Source of the DNA: Candidatus Binatia bacterium
GTDB taxonomy: Bacteria > Desulfobacterota > Binatia > HRBIN30 > BPIQ01
Assembly (NCBI GenBank): GCA_026004195.1
Contig: BPIQ01000001.1
Coordinates: 62,001 to 126,000, forward strand
DNA: 64,000 nt
Reading direction: 5' to 3'
The notes beneath the pieces were generated by a model. That model was not told the DNA's origin and ran no database searches. It saw only the letters and a program-made list of their open reading frames with translations. A program made the position numbers and the translations under genes. Positions 20,020-29,600 of this stretch are shown piece after piece. Every line of letters begins with the position of its first letter. Within the stretch, counting starts at the first letter, position 1.

Positions 20020-20547
20020 GAGTTCCCTTGTTCTGAACATCACCGGGCAGCTCCGCATCGATGGGACGAGCCGCATCGACGTGAGCGGGCGGGGATTTCT
20101 CGGCGGGCGTTCGGGCGACAACACGGCCGACGAGGGGCGCACGCTCGGCAACGTTCCCGGCAGCACGAGACGGAACGGCGGCAGCTACGGCGGCCTCGGC
20201 GGGCCCGGCAACGTCCCCGGCGTGTCGAACCCGGTGTACGGAGACTTCCGCGACCCGAATCTGCCGGGCTCGGGCGGCGCCAGTGAGGGCGGCGCGGGTG
20301 GCAATGGCGGCGGAGTGCTGCGCATCACCGCCGATTCCCTTGTGCTCGACGGCGAGATCGCTGCGGACGGGGGAAACGGGGTCGGTCGCGTGGCGGCGGG
20401 CGGCAGCGGCGGCGCGATCCGCATCGACGTCGGCACGATTGCCGGTGCGGGAACGATCCACGCCAACGGCGGCGAAGGGAACGGCGGAGGCTTCGAGGCG
20501 GGAGGCGGCGGCGGTGGGAGGATCGCCCTGTACTACGACGAGGCGGG
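19264..20547 (+). repeat. Near-identical 482-base direct repeats within the glycine-rich gene
   Basis: Copy 1 (19264-19745) and copy 2 (20066-20547) are offset by exactly 802 bases and differ at only a few positions. Just past the end, copy 1 has GGGCTGGC where copy 2 has GGGTGGC, which fixes the frameshift as one inserted C at 19746. A third, diverged copy begins near 21133. Confidence 0.88.
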
Positions 20548-21688
20548 TGGCTTCGACCTGAGCCGCATTACGGCCTTCGGGCGACGGGGCCCGTTCGCTC
20601 TCGACGGCGGTGCGGGAACGGTATTCGTCAAGGCGGCAGACCGGACCTTCGGCGATCTCGTCGTCGACAGCGCCGGTGGCAATCCGGCCAGTGCCACCCC
20701 TCTCTACTCGCTGCTAGGGGGCACGAGCACCGAGCTTGCGCCCAACGCCCTCACCGATGCGACGGCCGACTTCATCCCCGGCACCCTGATCGGCCTCGAG
20801 CTGAACCCCAACCGCATGCAGGGCAAGACATTCACGGTGATCGCCAACGACGCCACCACGCTGTTCACCGATCCGGCCGACGGCGACATGACGGAGGTGG
20901 CGGGGCCAGGCGACACCTACGGCGGCGAGCCCGTGCTCGACCGCCTCCAGGTCTCCAGCCACGCACGGCTCGAGGTGGTCGACGGCGACCAGAACCGGCC
21001 CGACCGGCGGGGTCTCCTCACCGCCACGGACCTCATGCTGGTAGACGAGGCAAGGCTCGAGCATCCGGCGGCGACGCTGGCGAGCTTCTTCGGCTTGGAG
21101 ATCGACGTGTCCGGCACGCTCAGCATCGATGAGACGAGCCGCATCGACGTGAGCGGGCGGGGCTTTCTCGGCGGGCGTTCGGGCGACAACACGGCCAACG
21201 AGGGGCGCACGCTCGGCAACGTTCCCGGCAGCACGAGGCGCAACGGCGGCAGCTACGGAGGACTTGGCGGCACGGGCAACGTGGCAGGGGTGTCGAACCC
21301 GGTCTACGGCGATCCCCGCAACCCGAACGAGCCGGGCTCGGGCGGCGCCAGTGAGAGCGGCGCGGGCGGCAACGGTGGCGGGTTGATCCGCCTCGTGGCG
21401 GGAGCGATCCAGCTCGACGGCGAGATTGCAGCAGACGGCGGTGACGGGGTCGGCCTCAGTGCGGCCGGCGGGAGCGGCGGCGCGATCCGCATCGACGCCG
21501 GCACCCTCGCCGGTACCGGAACGATCCACGCCGACGGCGGCAAGGGCCACGGGGGCGCCGGCGGCGGGGGTGGTGGCGGGCGCGTGGCCGTGTACGGGGC
21601 CAGCGCGTTGGACCCCGCCGACATCACCGCCGCAGGCGGAACCGGCTTCCAGCCGGGCGAGCCGGGTACCGTCGTCGTCGAGCCCTGA
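19745..21688 (+). CDS. Glycine-rich surface protein, C-terminal part after frameshift
   Basis: Continuation of the preceding gene once the extra C at 19746 is removed (GGFDLTRITASGGQG...). It carries a second glycine-rich block nearly identical to the first, a spacer region with DATADFIPGTLIGLELN, and a third, more diverged block (GRGFLGGRSGDNTANEG, GGSGGAIRIDAGTLAGTG). Each block has alternating hydrophobic strands (VLRITADSLVLDGEIAADG) as in right-handed beta-helix or polymorphic outer-membrane proteins. The stop is at 21686-21688. No outer-membrane translocator or sorting signal is evident at the C-terminus. There is no good start codon at the break, so independent translation is unlikely. 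Confidence 0.68.
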   Translation, partial: AGFDLTRITASGGQGVGTTAGPGTVYLRERAAGAGELVVRGAGIETPLPEAIAGDRIVVDAARVSAESASPTALTLRNGAVLTHPAATATTRSSLVLNITGQLRIDGTSRIDVSGRGFLGGRSGDNTADEGRTLGNVPGSTRRNGGSYGGLGGPGNVPGVSNPVYGDFRDPNLPGSGGASEGGAGGNGGGVLRITADSLVLDGEIAADGGNGVGRVAAGGSGGAIRIDVGTIAGAGTIHANGGEGNGGGFEAGGGGGGRIALYYDEAGGFDLSRITAFGRRGPFALDGGAGTVFVKAADRTFGDLVVDSAGGNPASATPLYSLLGGTSTELAPNALTDATADFIPGTLIGLELNPNRMQGKTFTVIANDATTLFTDPADGDMTEVAGPGDTYGGEPVLDRLQVSSHARLEVVDGDQNRPDRRGLLTATDLMLVDEARLEHPAATLASFFGLEIDVSGTLSIDETSRIDVSGRGFLGGRSGDNTANEGRTLGNVPGSTRRNGGSYGGLGGTGNVAGVSNPVYGDPRNPNEPGSGGASESGAGGNGGGLIRLVAGAIQLDGEIAADGGDGVGLSAAGGSGGAIRIDAGTLAGTGTIHADGGKGHGGAGGGGGGGRVAVYGASALDPADITAAGGTGFQPGEPGTVVVEP

Positions 21689-21698
21689 GGCGCGGCGT

Positions 21699-22046
21699 GA
21701 GCGCGGGAGGGCCGGAGGGGGGCTCGTGCGCCTTTCCTGCGAGAGGCTGCAGCTCGACGGCGCGATCCGGGCCGATGGCACGGACCGCGAAAGCGGCATT
21801 TCCGGCGGGGGCAGCGGTGGGGAGATCCGCGTCGAAACGGGCCGGCTGACCGGAAGCGGGACGATCAGCGCCGACGGCGGCGACGGCATCTCGACGTTCA
21901 ACTTCGGGAGTTCCGGCAGTGGCGGCGGCCGGGTCGCCGTGTACCACGGCGACGCGAGCGGATTCGACCTCGATCGGATCACCGCCGGCGGGGGTGGTGG
22001 CGGCGCGCCGGGAGAGGACGGCACCGTGCGCCTGGAGCAACGGTGA
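21699..22046 (+). pseudogene. Fragment of a fourth glycine-rich repeat block
   Basis: Directly after the stop at 21688 a different frame reads GRAGGGLVRLSCERLQLDG then ISGGGSGGEIRVETGRLTG and stops at 22044-22046. It is homologous to the end of the preceding glycine-rich blocks (GGGLIRLVAGAIQLDG, GGSGGAIRIDAGTLAG) but has no start codon of its own. It is either the detached tail of the same gene, separated by another indel or deletion, or a leftover repeat copy. Confidence 0.6.
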
Positions 22047-22049
22047 CAC

Positions 22050-22714
22050 CCGGTCTCGTGCGCTCCTGGTGAGCGCCGCGGCTTCGCCGTGAGCGCGAGC
22101 CAGCCCGCCGCAGCCAGGCTTAGCGCAAGCAGCACGAGGGCGACGAGCCCCAGTGCCGGGGCCTTCTGCGCGCCGGTTCCCACTACGGGGGCGGCTCCAC
22201 CGTTCGGTACGCAGTCCGTCGCCTCGGTCGCGGCCGGGCCGATGACGGCAGCGAAGGTTGCGGTCGGCCCGATGGTGAAGCTCGGGGGCAGATGGATCAG
22301 GATCGAGCTCCCCTCCGTCGACATCGTGGCTACTCCGACCGGTTTCCACTGGTCGTCGGTGACGGTCAGAGTTCCCGAGCTTTCGGTGAACAGATCCACG
22401 CGGAGGTCGACACCCAGGCCGGTCCCGTCGGGGCAGAGGAAGCCGACGAACGACGCGCCGCCGGTCGTCGCGTCGCCGTCCGTGTCGAGCTCGATCAAAC
22501 CCCCGACCGCCTCCGTGGCCGGTGTTGCCAGATCGAGGCGCAGGATCGCGCCGTCGGGGTGGCGAACGGCCTCGGCAGCGATCACGTCGAGCTGCGGCGA
22601 TGCGATGCCGAGCGTATCCCCGAGCGGATCGGTGAACGCCGAGCCGATCTCGGGCGAAACGAGCACCGCGACCGGCAGGATCCAGCCAGCGCGAATCAGT
22701 CGACGGAGCAACAT
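22050..22714 (-). CDS. Secreted protein with C-terminal membrane anchor, unknown function
   Basis: From the ATG at 22714 the protein has a signal peptide ([19 protein letters not shown]), a beta-rich domain of about 150 residues ([38 protein letters not shown]) resembling carbohydrate-binding or DOMON-like secreted modules, and near its end a hydrophobic helix ([20 protein letters not shown]) followed by basic residues, like an IPTL/PEP-CTERM-type sorting tail. No stop occurs in this frame until 20714, deep in the antisense of the glycine-rich gene, so the true end is uncertain; I place it just after the anchor. The start overlaps the stop of the collagen-like gene by 19 bases, so the two are co-transcribed. 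Confidence 0.55.
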
Positions 22715-23509
22715 ACGGCCTGCGCCGTCGCGTGGCCGATGCGGCAGTCCACGCGCCACTCGGTGAGGCTCGACGGGTGGCTCGACTGGAGCTGGCCGAC
22801 CTTCCAGGCCACGGGATGGAGGGGCAGCGTGTTGTCGCAGCTCCCGCCGCCGGCAACAACTCGTTCATTGGAGTCACAGGCGGCCACGGCGGTGCTTGCT
22901 GCCTCGGATACGACGACTAGGCGGCAGTCGTCGAGCGGCGAAGGTCCGGGCGGCCCTTCGGGCCCGGCTGGCCCTACGGGTCCGGGTGGTCCTGTTGGTC
23001 CCTCCGGGCCGGCCACGCCCTCGGGTCCCTGGGGACCAGGTGGCCCCGCCGGGCCCTGGGGCCCCTCGGGGCCGGGCGGTCCCTGTGGCCCGGGAGCCGT
23101 TGTGGAGCAGCGCAGATTGGCAGGCAAGGAGCCTGGATCGAAGTCGAGTGTCGCGCACCCCACGAACCAACGCACCTGAGTAATTGGTTCCTTAGGAGGT
23201 TCCGGAGCGAGATCGACCGTCAGCTCGGTAGCGATGGTGAACCCCGGCTGGAAGGTGGACGGCGCGTGGAAAGTGCTCGGGACGAAAAAGTTGAGTGAGG
23301 GAGTTTCCGGCTGGCTCTTCAGGTTGGTGATGCCGAGCACCACCCGGACGTGGGTGTCATCGACCTGCTCCCAGCAGTGGATGGTGGGGAAGAGTAGCGG
23401 GCACGAAGAGGGTGTCGGGGTAGGACAGACTCCTGCGGAGAGACCGGGCGGGAGCGAGCAGCAGATAGGCCCCGACCGCGCTCGCCTGTCTCCAAGGAAA
23501 CTGCACCAT
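22696..23509 (-). CDS. Collagen-like triple-helix repeat protein, probable frameshift near its start
   Basis: Exported protein with an N-terminal domain ([20 protein letters not shown]), a collagen-like stretch of about 17 Gly-x-y triplets ([19 protein letters not shown]...), and a C-terminal Cys-containing domain ([14 protein letters not shown] ... [15 protein letters not shown]). The N-terminus is interrupted: an ATG at 23509 with an AAGGAG ribosome site reads a signal-like [20 protein letters not shown], which must move to the next frame near 23455-23475 to join [18 protein letters not shown] and the main body. Without the shift the only upstream ATG (23757) gives non-protein-like sequence. 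Bacterial collagen-like proteins are usually surface filaments. The function here is unknown. Confidence 0.65.
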
Positions 23510-23768
23510 GGCCGCGTCTCCTTTGTCGAAGGATCTGCGATTCGATCAGGTCGGAGCCTTTGCACACCCGGAGGAAAGAGTAGGCGTTTCGATCGCTCAG
23601 GAGTCTGTGTACACCCTGGGAACGAGGCTTGGCAAGGAATACGTTCTGCCCTGTCTCTCTGTTTGCCTACCACTGCCGCGACAGTGGCCGCATTCTTCGC
23701 CGTGGACGCTCGATACGCGGCAAGTCCAAATATTGGAGCGCCCTGCCCCGGAAGCACGGCTACGCGCC

Positions 23769-23795
23769 GGGCCGCGCTCGGATGAGCGCGGAGAG
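23769..23795 (-). repeat. Orphan partial CRISPR repeat
   Basis: These 27 bases (ending CTCGGATGAGCGCGGAGAG on the plus strand) are identical to bases 10-36 of the repeat in the array at 26613-30165. The remaining nine bases, which include the ATTGAAGC handle end on the crRNA strand, are absent. It lies 2.8 kb from the array, on the far side of the IS element and the 25662-26609 gene. It is best read as a remnant of an older or rearranged array end. Confidence 0.85.
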
Positions 23796-23823
23796 GCTAT
23801 TGCGAACACCGATGGTTCCCTAG

Positions 23824-25147
23824 GAGCTTGCTGAAAAACTACCCTTTTTCCTCCGGGTAGTGTAAAGAAGACACCACACAAATTCCGCCCGAAGAGGAGG
23901 AGGTGGAGGAGGATGAGGGGAGAGGATCGGTTCCAGGGGGCGATGTTCAGCTACGTGTCGCTCGAGGACCGCGTGCCGCGGGAGCATCCGCTGCGGACGA
24001 TCTGGGCGATTTCGGACGCGGCGCTGCGGAGGCTCTCCGGGAGGCTCGGGCGGCTTTACGCACGGGTCGGGAGGCCTTCGATTCCGCCCGAGAAGCTCCT
24101 GCGGGCGCTGCTTTTGCAGGTTCTCTACTCGGTGCGGAGCGAGCGTCTTTTGATGGAGGAGCTCGAGTACAATCTTCTTTTCCGGTGGTTTGTGGGGCTC
24201 GGGATGGACGAGAAGGTGTGGGATGCGTCGACCTTCAGCAAGAACCGGGAGCGGCTTTTGCGCGGGGAGGTGGCCGAGGCGTTTTTCGCGGAGGTGCTGG
24301 GGCTTGCGCGAGAGCAGGGGCTTCTTTCGGACGAGCACTTCACGGTGGACGGGACACTGGTGGAAGCCTGGGCGAGCCAGAGAAGCTTCCGGCCGAGGGA
24401 GGAAGCAGGCGGAGACGGAAAAGAGGAGAAGGGAGGGGCGGATTTCCGCGGGGAGCGGAGGACAAACCGGACGCATGTCTCGAGGACGGATCCCGACGCG
24501 AGGCTTTACCGGCGCGGAGATGGGGCGGAGGCGAGGCTTTCGTACCTCGGGCACGTGCTGGTGGACGCAGAGAACCAGCTTGTGGTGGGGGCCAGCCTGA
24601 CGCGGGCCGAGGGGAGTGCGGAGAGGGAGGCTGCGCTCGAGATGCTCGGGCGGGCACGCTACCGCAGGGGGGCACGGCTCGGGGCGGACCGGGGCTACGA
24701 CGTGGCAAGCTTCGTGCGCGAGGTGAGAAGGCTCGGGCTGGTGCCGCACGTGGCGCAGAGGCGCCTCGGGAGTGCGCTCGACCGCAGGACGACAAGGCAC
24801 CGGAGCTACCGTGCGACGCAGCGGATGAGGCGGCGGGTGGAGGCGGTCTTCGGGTGGCTGAAGACGGTGGGGCTTTTCCGGAAGACCCGCCACAGGGGAG
24901 TGGCCCGGGTGGGCTGGATGTTCACGCTTACACTTGCGGCCTACAACCTGGTGCGGATGCGGAACCTTCTGGCCGAGAGCGCCTGAGGGGACGCAGAAGA
25001 GATGGAAAAGGCCCTCGCGAAGGCCGAAAAGGGGCTCATCAGAGGAACGGCGAGGCCTCCGGGGAGACCGAGAGCCCGCCTCTGAAGGTCGAAAGACCTT
25101 CCGGCGGAGGTGAAACTTCTTCCGCGAAGGCATTTTTCAGCAGCCTC
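23824..25147 (+). mobile_element. IS element of the IS5/IS1182 group with CTAG target duplication
   Basis: A 1,324-base insertion sequence with imperfect terminal inverted repeats: left GAGCTTGCTGAAAAA (23824-23838) and right, read inward, GAGGCTGCTGAAAAA (25147-25133), 13 of 15 identical. It is flanked on both sides by CTAG (23820-23823 and 25148-25151), a direct target duplication, so the insertion is intact and fairly recent. A single transposase gene fills most of it. It separates the orphan CRISPR repeat from sequence leading to the array. Confidence 0.87.
23913..24986 (+). CDS. IS5/IS1182-group DDE transposase
   Basis: Transposase of 357 residues. The N-terminal DUF772-type region (FSYVSLEDRVPREHPLRTIW ... 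SERLLMEELEYNLLFRWFVG) is followed by the catalytic domain: first Asp in HFTVDGTLVEAWAS, a charged insertion of about 60 residues, second Asp in RLGADRGYDVASF, and the Glu in RRRVEAVFGWLKT near the end. All three acidic residues are present and the frame is uninterrupted, so the enzyme is probably active. The ATG at 23913 follows a GGAGGAGG ribosome site. The protein ends with the family-typical LAAYNLVRMRNLLA. Confidence 0.9.
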   Translation: MRGEDRFQGAMFSYVSLEDRVPREHPLRTIWAISDAALRRLSGRLGRLYARVGRPSIPPEKLLRALLLQVLYSVRSERLLMEELEYNLLFRWFVGLGMDEKVWDASTFSKNRERLLRGEVAEAFFAEVLGLAREQGLLSDEHFTVDGTLVEAWASQRSFRPREEAGGDGKEEKGGADFRGERRTNRTHVSRTDPDARLYRRGDGAEARLSYLGHVLVDAENQLVVGASLTRAEGSAEREAALEMLGRARYRRGARLGADRGYDVASFVREVRRLGLVPHVAQRRLGSALDRRTTRHRSYRATQRMRRRVEAVFGWLKTVGLFRKTRHRGVARVGWMFTLTLAAYNLVRMRNLLAESA

Positions 25148-25151
25148 CTAG

Positions 25152-25661
25152 GAGATTACGGAGAAATGCGGGGGCTACAAGGAGGGGGCCGCAGCCCTCG
25201 AGACATTCCGGGCCGGTTGCTAACGGTGCAGGTCCAGGCAACCGGCACGCGGAGGAAAAAGAAGCAAGAGAAGAGGGAGCCTCGACGGCGCTATCCGTAC
25301 CAGGAATTGCTGACGACAGCATCCCTCCCGGGCAGCCCCTTGACGGCATTCCCCGGCGGTTGCTAAGTCGCGACGGGACAAGCCAATGGGATTCCCGCAA
25401 GGTCCCGCGCTCGGCAATTTCGAATCAACGGCTCTGGTCCGGCCACTGTTCTGTGTAATCGACGGACTCCTGCCACGGATGAGCGGTCGCAACCCGGGCA
25501 CCGTCCTCCGGTCGACTGCCGAGCGAGGTTGCCCCACGGCTCAGCAGCAAGCCGGGCCCGAACACATGGCAACGAGCCGAGGTGAGCAGGCGGCGGTTTT
25601 GGTCTACCAGGGCGCTCTGCTCCTTGTAGTCGAAGTAGTCGAAGTCATATAGGAGGCCGGG
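25152..25661. other. Non-coding stretch between the IS element and the nuclease-like gene
   Basis: No convincing gene is present. Two weakly related segments, around 25202-25222 and 25346-25367, share CATTCC and GGTTGCTAA; they may be degraded repeats. A ribosome site (AGGAGG) for the next gene lies at 25650-25655. Confidence 0.5.
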
Positions 25662-26609
25662 ATGCCAACCTACAAATGTCCCGTTTGCGGAAAGCCGCTC
25701 ACGAAAGCCGAGTATGAGCGTGCGTTGAAAATCCACCAGGCGAGGGAGAAACACCTACGCGAACAGGAAGAACGGCTGAAGGAGAGAGAACGCGAACTTC
25801 TGAGACGAATCCAAGCCGCGAGGCGCGAAGCGCAAGAAAAGGAGAGGAAAAGGGCCGAGCGGTTGATGGCGGGCTGGAAAACCAAGGTCAAGACCCTGGA
25901 AGAGCGGATTCGGCAACTGGAGAAAGGCACCACGCCTCAAACCGAAGGGCTCGAGTTCGAGGAGACGCTCGCGCAACGACTTGCGCGGGAGTTTCGCCAC
26001 GACAGCATCGAACGGAAGGGTAAAAACGGAGACGTTCTTCACTTCGTCCGATTCGAAAACACAACAGCTGGAATCATCATCTACGAATGCAAGCGCACAC
26101 CGAAGATTCTGGCTCAACACGTGCGTCAAGCATACAAGGCAAAACAGCTCCGGCAGGCCGACTTTGCGGTCCTCGTCACGACGGGCCAGAAGAAGGGTTT
26201 CAGTGGCCTAGCCCAGATGAACGGCGTCCTGGTCGTTTCGCCGCTCGGCGCCATTCCGCTCGCTTCTCTACTCCGCGAACACCTGATCGAAATGACGCGC
26301 GCGAGAATCACAAAAGAAAAGCGTGCGGCCATTGCACAACGTCTGATGGAGTACATCACGAGTCCTCAGTTCAAGAACCCGATAGAAGAGGTGATCCAGG
26401 CGACTTCGGAACTGCAGGAGATGATCCAGGAAGAGGCCAGGCAGCACGTCAGGATTTGGCAAAAGCGCTGGGACAATTATCAAAAAATCCGCTGGGACAG
26501 CACGCACATCAGGGACAATCTGCAGCTGGTCATCCACGGCAAAGAGCCCCGGCCAATCGGCGCACCCAAGGCGCCGCCACTTCAGTTACCCGCTCCGGCG
26601 AGCCGATAG
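25662..26609 (+). CDS. DUF2130-like zinc-ribbon, coiled-coil, PD-(D/E)xK-nuclease-like protein
   Basis: Protein of 315 residues of unknown function. It begins with half of a zinc ribbon (YKCPVCGKPLTKAEYE), continues with a charged coiled coil (residues about 20-105, rich in Arg, Glu and Lys), then a compact domain with a nuclease-like pattern: a Glu in FEETLAQRLARE, an Asp in KGKNGDVLHFV and the strand IIIYECKRT (D...E-x-K). Together with the order ribbon-coil-nuclease this matches DUF2130-type proteins. The C-terminal third is helical (EEVIQATSELQEMIQEEARQ). Codon use and lysine content are lower-GC than the neighbours, suggesting transfer. It ends three bases before the trailer repeat of the CRISPR array. 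A link to the Cas system is conjecture. Confidence 0.62.
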   Translation: MPTYKCPVCGKPLTKAEYERALKIHQAREKHLREQEERLKERERELLRRIQAARREAQEKERKRAERLMAGWKTKVKTLEERIRQLEKGTTPQTEGLEFEETLAQRLAREFRHDSIERKGKNGDVLHFVRFENTTAGIIIYECKRTPKILAQHVRQAYKAKQLRQADFAVLVTTGQKKGFSGLAQMNGVLVVSPLGAIPLASLLREHLIEMTRARITKEKRAAIAQRLMEYITSPQFKNPIEEVIQATSELQEMIQEEARQHVRIWQKRWDNYQKIRWDSTHIRDNLQLVIHGKEPRPIGAPKAPPLQLPAPASR

Positions 26610-26612
26610 CTC

Positions 26613-29600
26613 GTCTTGTCCGGGGCCGCGCTCGGATGAGCGCGGAGAGGTGGTACCGGTACAAATGTCCAAGGCGCAGTGGGAGGCTTCAATGGGGCCG
26701 CGCTCGGATGAGCGCGGAGAGGCGTGCCTCGTGGGCTTTGGCATTCAGACAGGAGGTGGCTTCAATGGGGCCGCGCTCGGATGAGCGCGGAGAGGTGAAG
26801 ACGCGAGCAGTGCGGTCGAGACATCGTGCGCGCTTCAATGGGGCCGCGCTCGGATGAGCGCGGAGAGTCTCGGAAGCCAGCCTTCGCGCTCCGCGCGACG
26901 CCGCTTCAATGGGGCCGCGCTCGGATGAGCGCGGAGAGGGTCTGGAATGCGAGCAGCCTGCGTCGTCCACGTAGCTTCAATGGGGCCGCGCTCGGATGAG
27001 CGCGGAGAGAACGCAGGTCGTTGCGGCCGAAATGGTCGTCGACGCTTCAATGGGGCCGCGCTCGGATGAGCGCGGAGAGTCGATGGACGCCTGGGCGTAA
27101 GCGCCAGCGAACCATTGCTTCAATGGGGCCGCGCTCGGATGAGCGCGGAGAGTCGACCGTGACGACGCCGTTCTCGGCGACGCTCTACGGCTTCAATGGG
27201 GCCGCGCTCGGATGAGCGCGGAGAGTCTCGCGGACTTAGGCGATGTTCGCGCTCGACGCGAGCTTCAATGGGGCCGCGCTCGGATGAGCGCGGAGAGCGA
27301 CTCTGACGAGTACAGCGGGCGGAGCTCGCCGCTTCAATGGGGCCGCGCTCGGATGAGCGCGGAGAGCATCGCACTCGGCCCGTCACCCGGTCCGGATGCC
27401 AGCTTCAATGGGGCCGCGCTCGGATGAGCGCGGAGAGCGCGCGCGTGCGAGTCGGTGGGTTCCGTCGGCTTCAATGGGGCCGCGCTCGGATGAGCGCGGA
27501 GAGCTGATCCGACCGTGTCAGACTCAGCTGGTCTCGGCTTCAATGGGGCCGCGCTCGGATGAGCGCGGAGAGACTCGCGCACGGTGTCGCCAGCGGCTCG
27601 TCGCTTCAATGGGGCCGCGCTCGGATGAGCGCGGAGAGGCTCAGGCGAAGGCTCGCGGAGCCACCGGCTCGCGCTTCAATGGGGCCGCGCTCGGATGAGC
27701 GCGGAGAGCCAGAGCCGCTCCGACGGGTCCCCGCGTAAGCGCTTCAATGGGGCCGCGCTCGGATGAGCGCGGAGAGGTCCACGGCGCACGGATCGGACTT
27801 GCCAGCCCGTGCTTCAATGGGGCCGCGCTCGGATGAGCGCGGAGAGGGGCACACGGGCGCCGTAGCGATGTCAGCCAGGCTTCAATGGGGCCGCGCTCGG
27901 ATGAGCGCGGAGAGGGGACACTGCAGTGCTGGAGCGCTCTCGATGCAGAGCTTCAATGGGGCCGCGCTCGGATGAGCGCGGAGAGCCAGATCGCTGCGCG
28001 CCGAGCGCTGTGCGGTCAAGGCTTCAATGGGGCCGCGCTCGGATGAGCGCGGAGAGATCGCCACCCGGCGCGATCCTCGGCGGTTCCAGGCTTCAATGGG
28101 GCCGCGCTCGGATGAGCGCGGAGAGGCTCGCGAGACGCCGGCCGTGCCTGCGCAAGTCGGCTTCAATGGGGCCGCGCTCGGATGAGCGCGGAGAGATCGG
28201 CGTGGCTTCGATCCTCCGGATTCGACGGGCTTCAATGGGGCCGCGCTCGGATGAGCGCGGAGAGTCTACCGGACGAGTACCCACGTACCAGTGGCTTCAA
28301 TGGGGCCGCGCTCGGATGAGCGCGGAGAGGTAGCCGGTCGACCGCAGCGATCGGCAGGCTCGGCTTCAATGGGGCCGCGCTCGGATGAGCGCGGAGAGCT
28401 CATCGCCGAGAGACGGCACGCTTACACGCGTGCTTCAATGGGGCCGCGCTCGGATGAGCGCGGAGAGCGATGGACCGTGCGAAGACGCCATCCGGATCCG
28501 GCTTCAATGGGGCCGCGCTCGGATGAGCGCGGAGAGGATGCTCCCGAGCGCCACGAGTGCGACCAGGCTTCAATGGGGCCGCGCTCGGATGAGCGCGGAG
28601 AGTGTGCCGATTGCCCGCCGAATTCGCGCTCGCGCTTCAATGGGGCCGCGCTCGGATGAGCGCGGAGAGGACATGCCGAGGAGCGGCGAGCGCTCAGCGG
28701 CTTCAATGGGGCCGCGCTCGGATGAGCGCGGAGAGGCCGAGCCCGCGAAGCTTCGCCGGCTCTACGCTTCAATGGGGCCGCGCTCGGATGAGCGCGGAGA
28801 GATGGAATCGTGCCTCGACGTGCGCCACGGCTAGCGCTTCAATGGGGCCGCGCTCGGATGAGCGCGGAGAGTGCTCGCGCTCGCGCTGGCCCAGCCGTGC
28901 GTCGCTTCAATGGGGCCGCGCTCGGATGAGCGCGGAGAGGATGCTCGTTGCGATGCCCGATGCGCACGGTGCTTCAATGGGGCCGCGCTCGGATGAGCGC
29001 GGAGAGTCCGGGCGAGCGAGACGTAGGGTGCGCAGTCTCGCTTCAATGGGGCCGCGCTCGGATGAGCGCGGAGAGGGCCGTCGGCGCGTCTCGACGTGCC
29101 AGGCGCGCTTCAATGGGGCCGCGCTCGGATGAGCGCGGAGAGCGGTCGCCAACGCGGACCGCTCGAGCGAGCCGCTTCAATGGGGCCGCGCTCGGATGAG
29201 CGCGGAGAGGTGCGACGGCTGTCTGAGCTCCGGCTGGACTGGGCTTCAATGGGGCCGCGCTCGGATGAGCGCGGAGAGGGCGAGGTCGGGGAGCGAGGCT
29301 CGTGACAGTACGCTTCAATGGGGCCGCGCTCGGATGAGCGCGGAGAGGAGCCGTACGGATCGCGCGACAGTGCCGTCATGCGGCTTCAATGGGGCCGCGC
29401 TCGGATGAGCGCGGAGAGTCCGACCGCCGCGCTCACGCGCCGGCCGCGCTTCAATGGGGCCGCGCTCGGATGAGCGCGGAGAGTGACGCGGTGCATGCGC
29501 GCGGCAGTCCGACGGCTTCAATGGGGCCGCGCTCGGATGAGCGCGGAGAGTCCGCACCGCCTGGCCACGACGCGGACTCAGGCTTCAATGGGGCCGCGCT

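Noticed and set aside
16366..20166. A minus-strand open frame of over 1,200 codons opposite the glycine-rich gene
   Set aside because: Low-complexity antisense of a GC-rich gene; no signal peptide or domain, and the plus strand has recognisable LVIVD, TSP3 and Ig modules.
20714..22714. A single 2-kb minus-strand gene extending the anchored secreted protein to 20714
   Set aside because: After the C-terminal anchor the translation becomes Pro-rich antisense of the glycine-rich gene; the open frame is a GC effect.
23769..23795. Orphan repeat as a functional mini-CRISPR or regulatory crRNA-like (CreR-type) RNA
   Set aside because: The bases that would form the ATTGAAGC handle are missing on the crRNA strand and no second repeat or toxin gene is nearby; a relic is simpler.
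26649..26685. The oldest spacer shares TACAAATGTCC with the start of the adjacent gene at 25662, suggesting self-targeting
   Set aside because: The match is only 11 bases and the rest does not align; chance or a shared zinc-ribbon codon pattern explains it.
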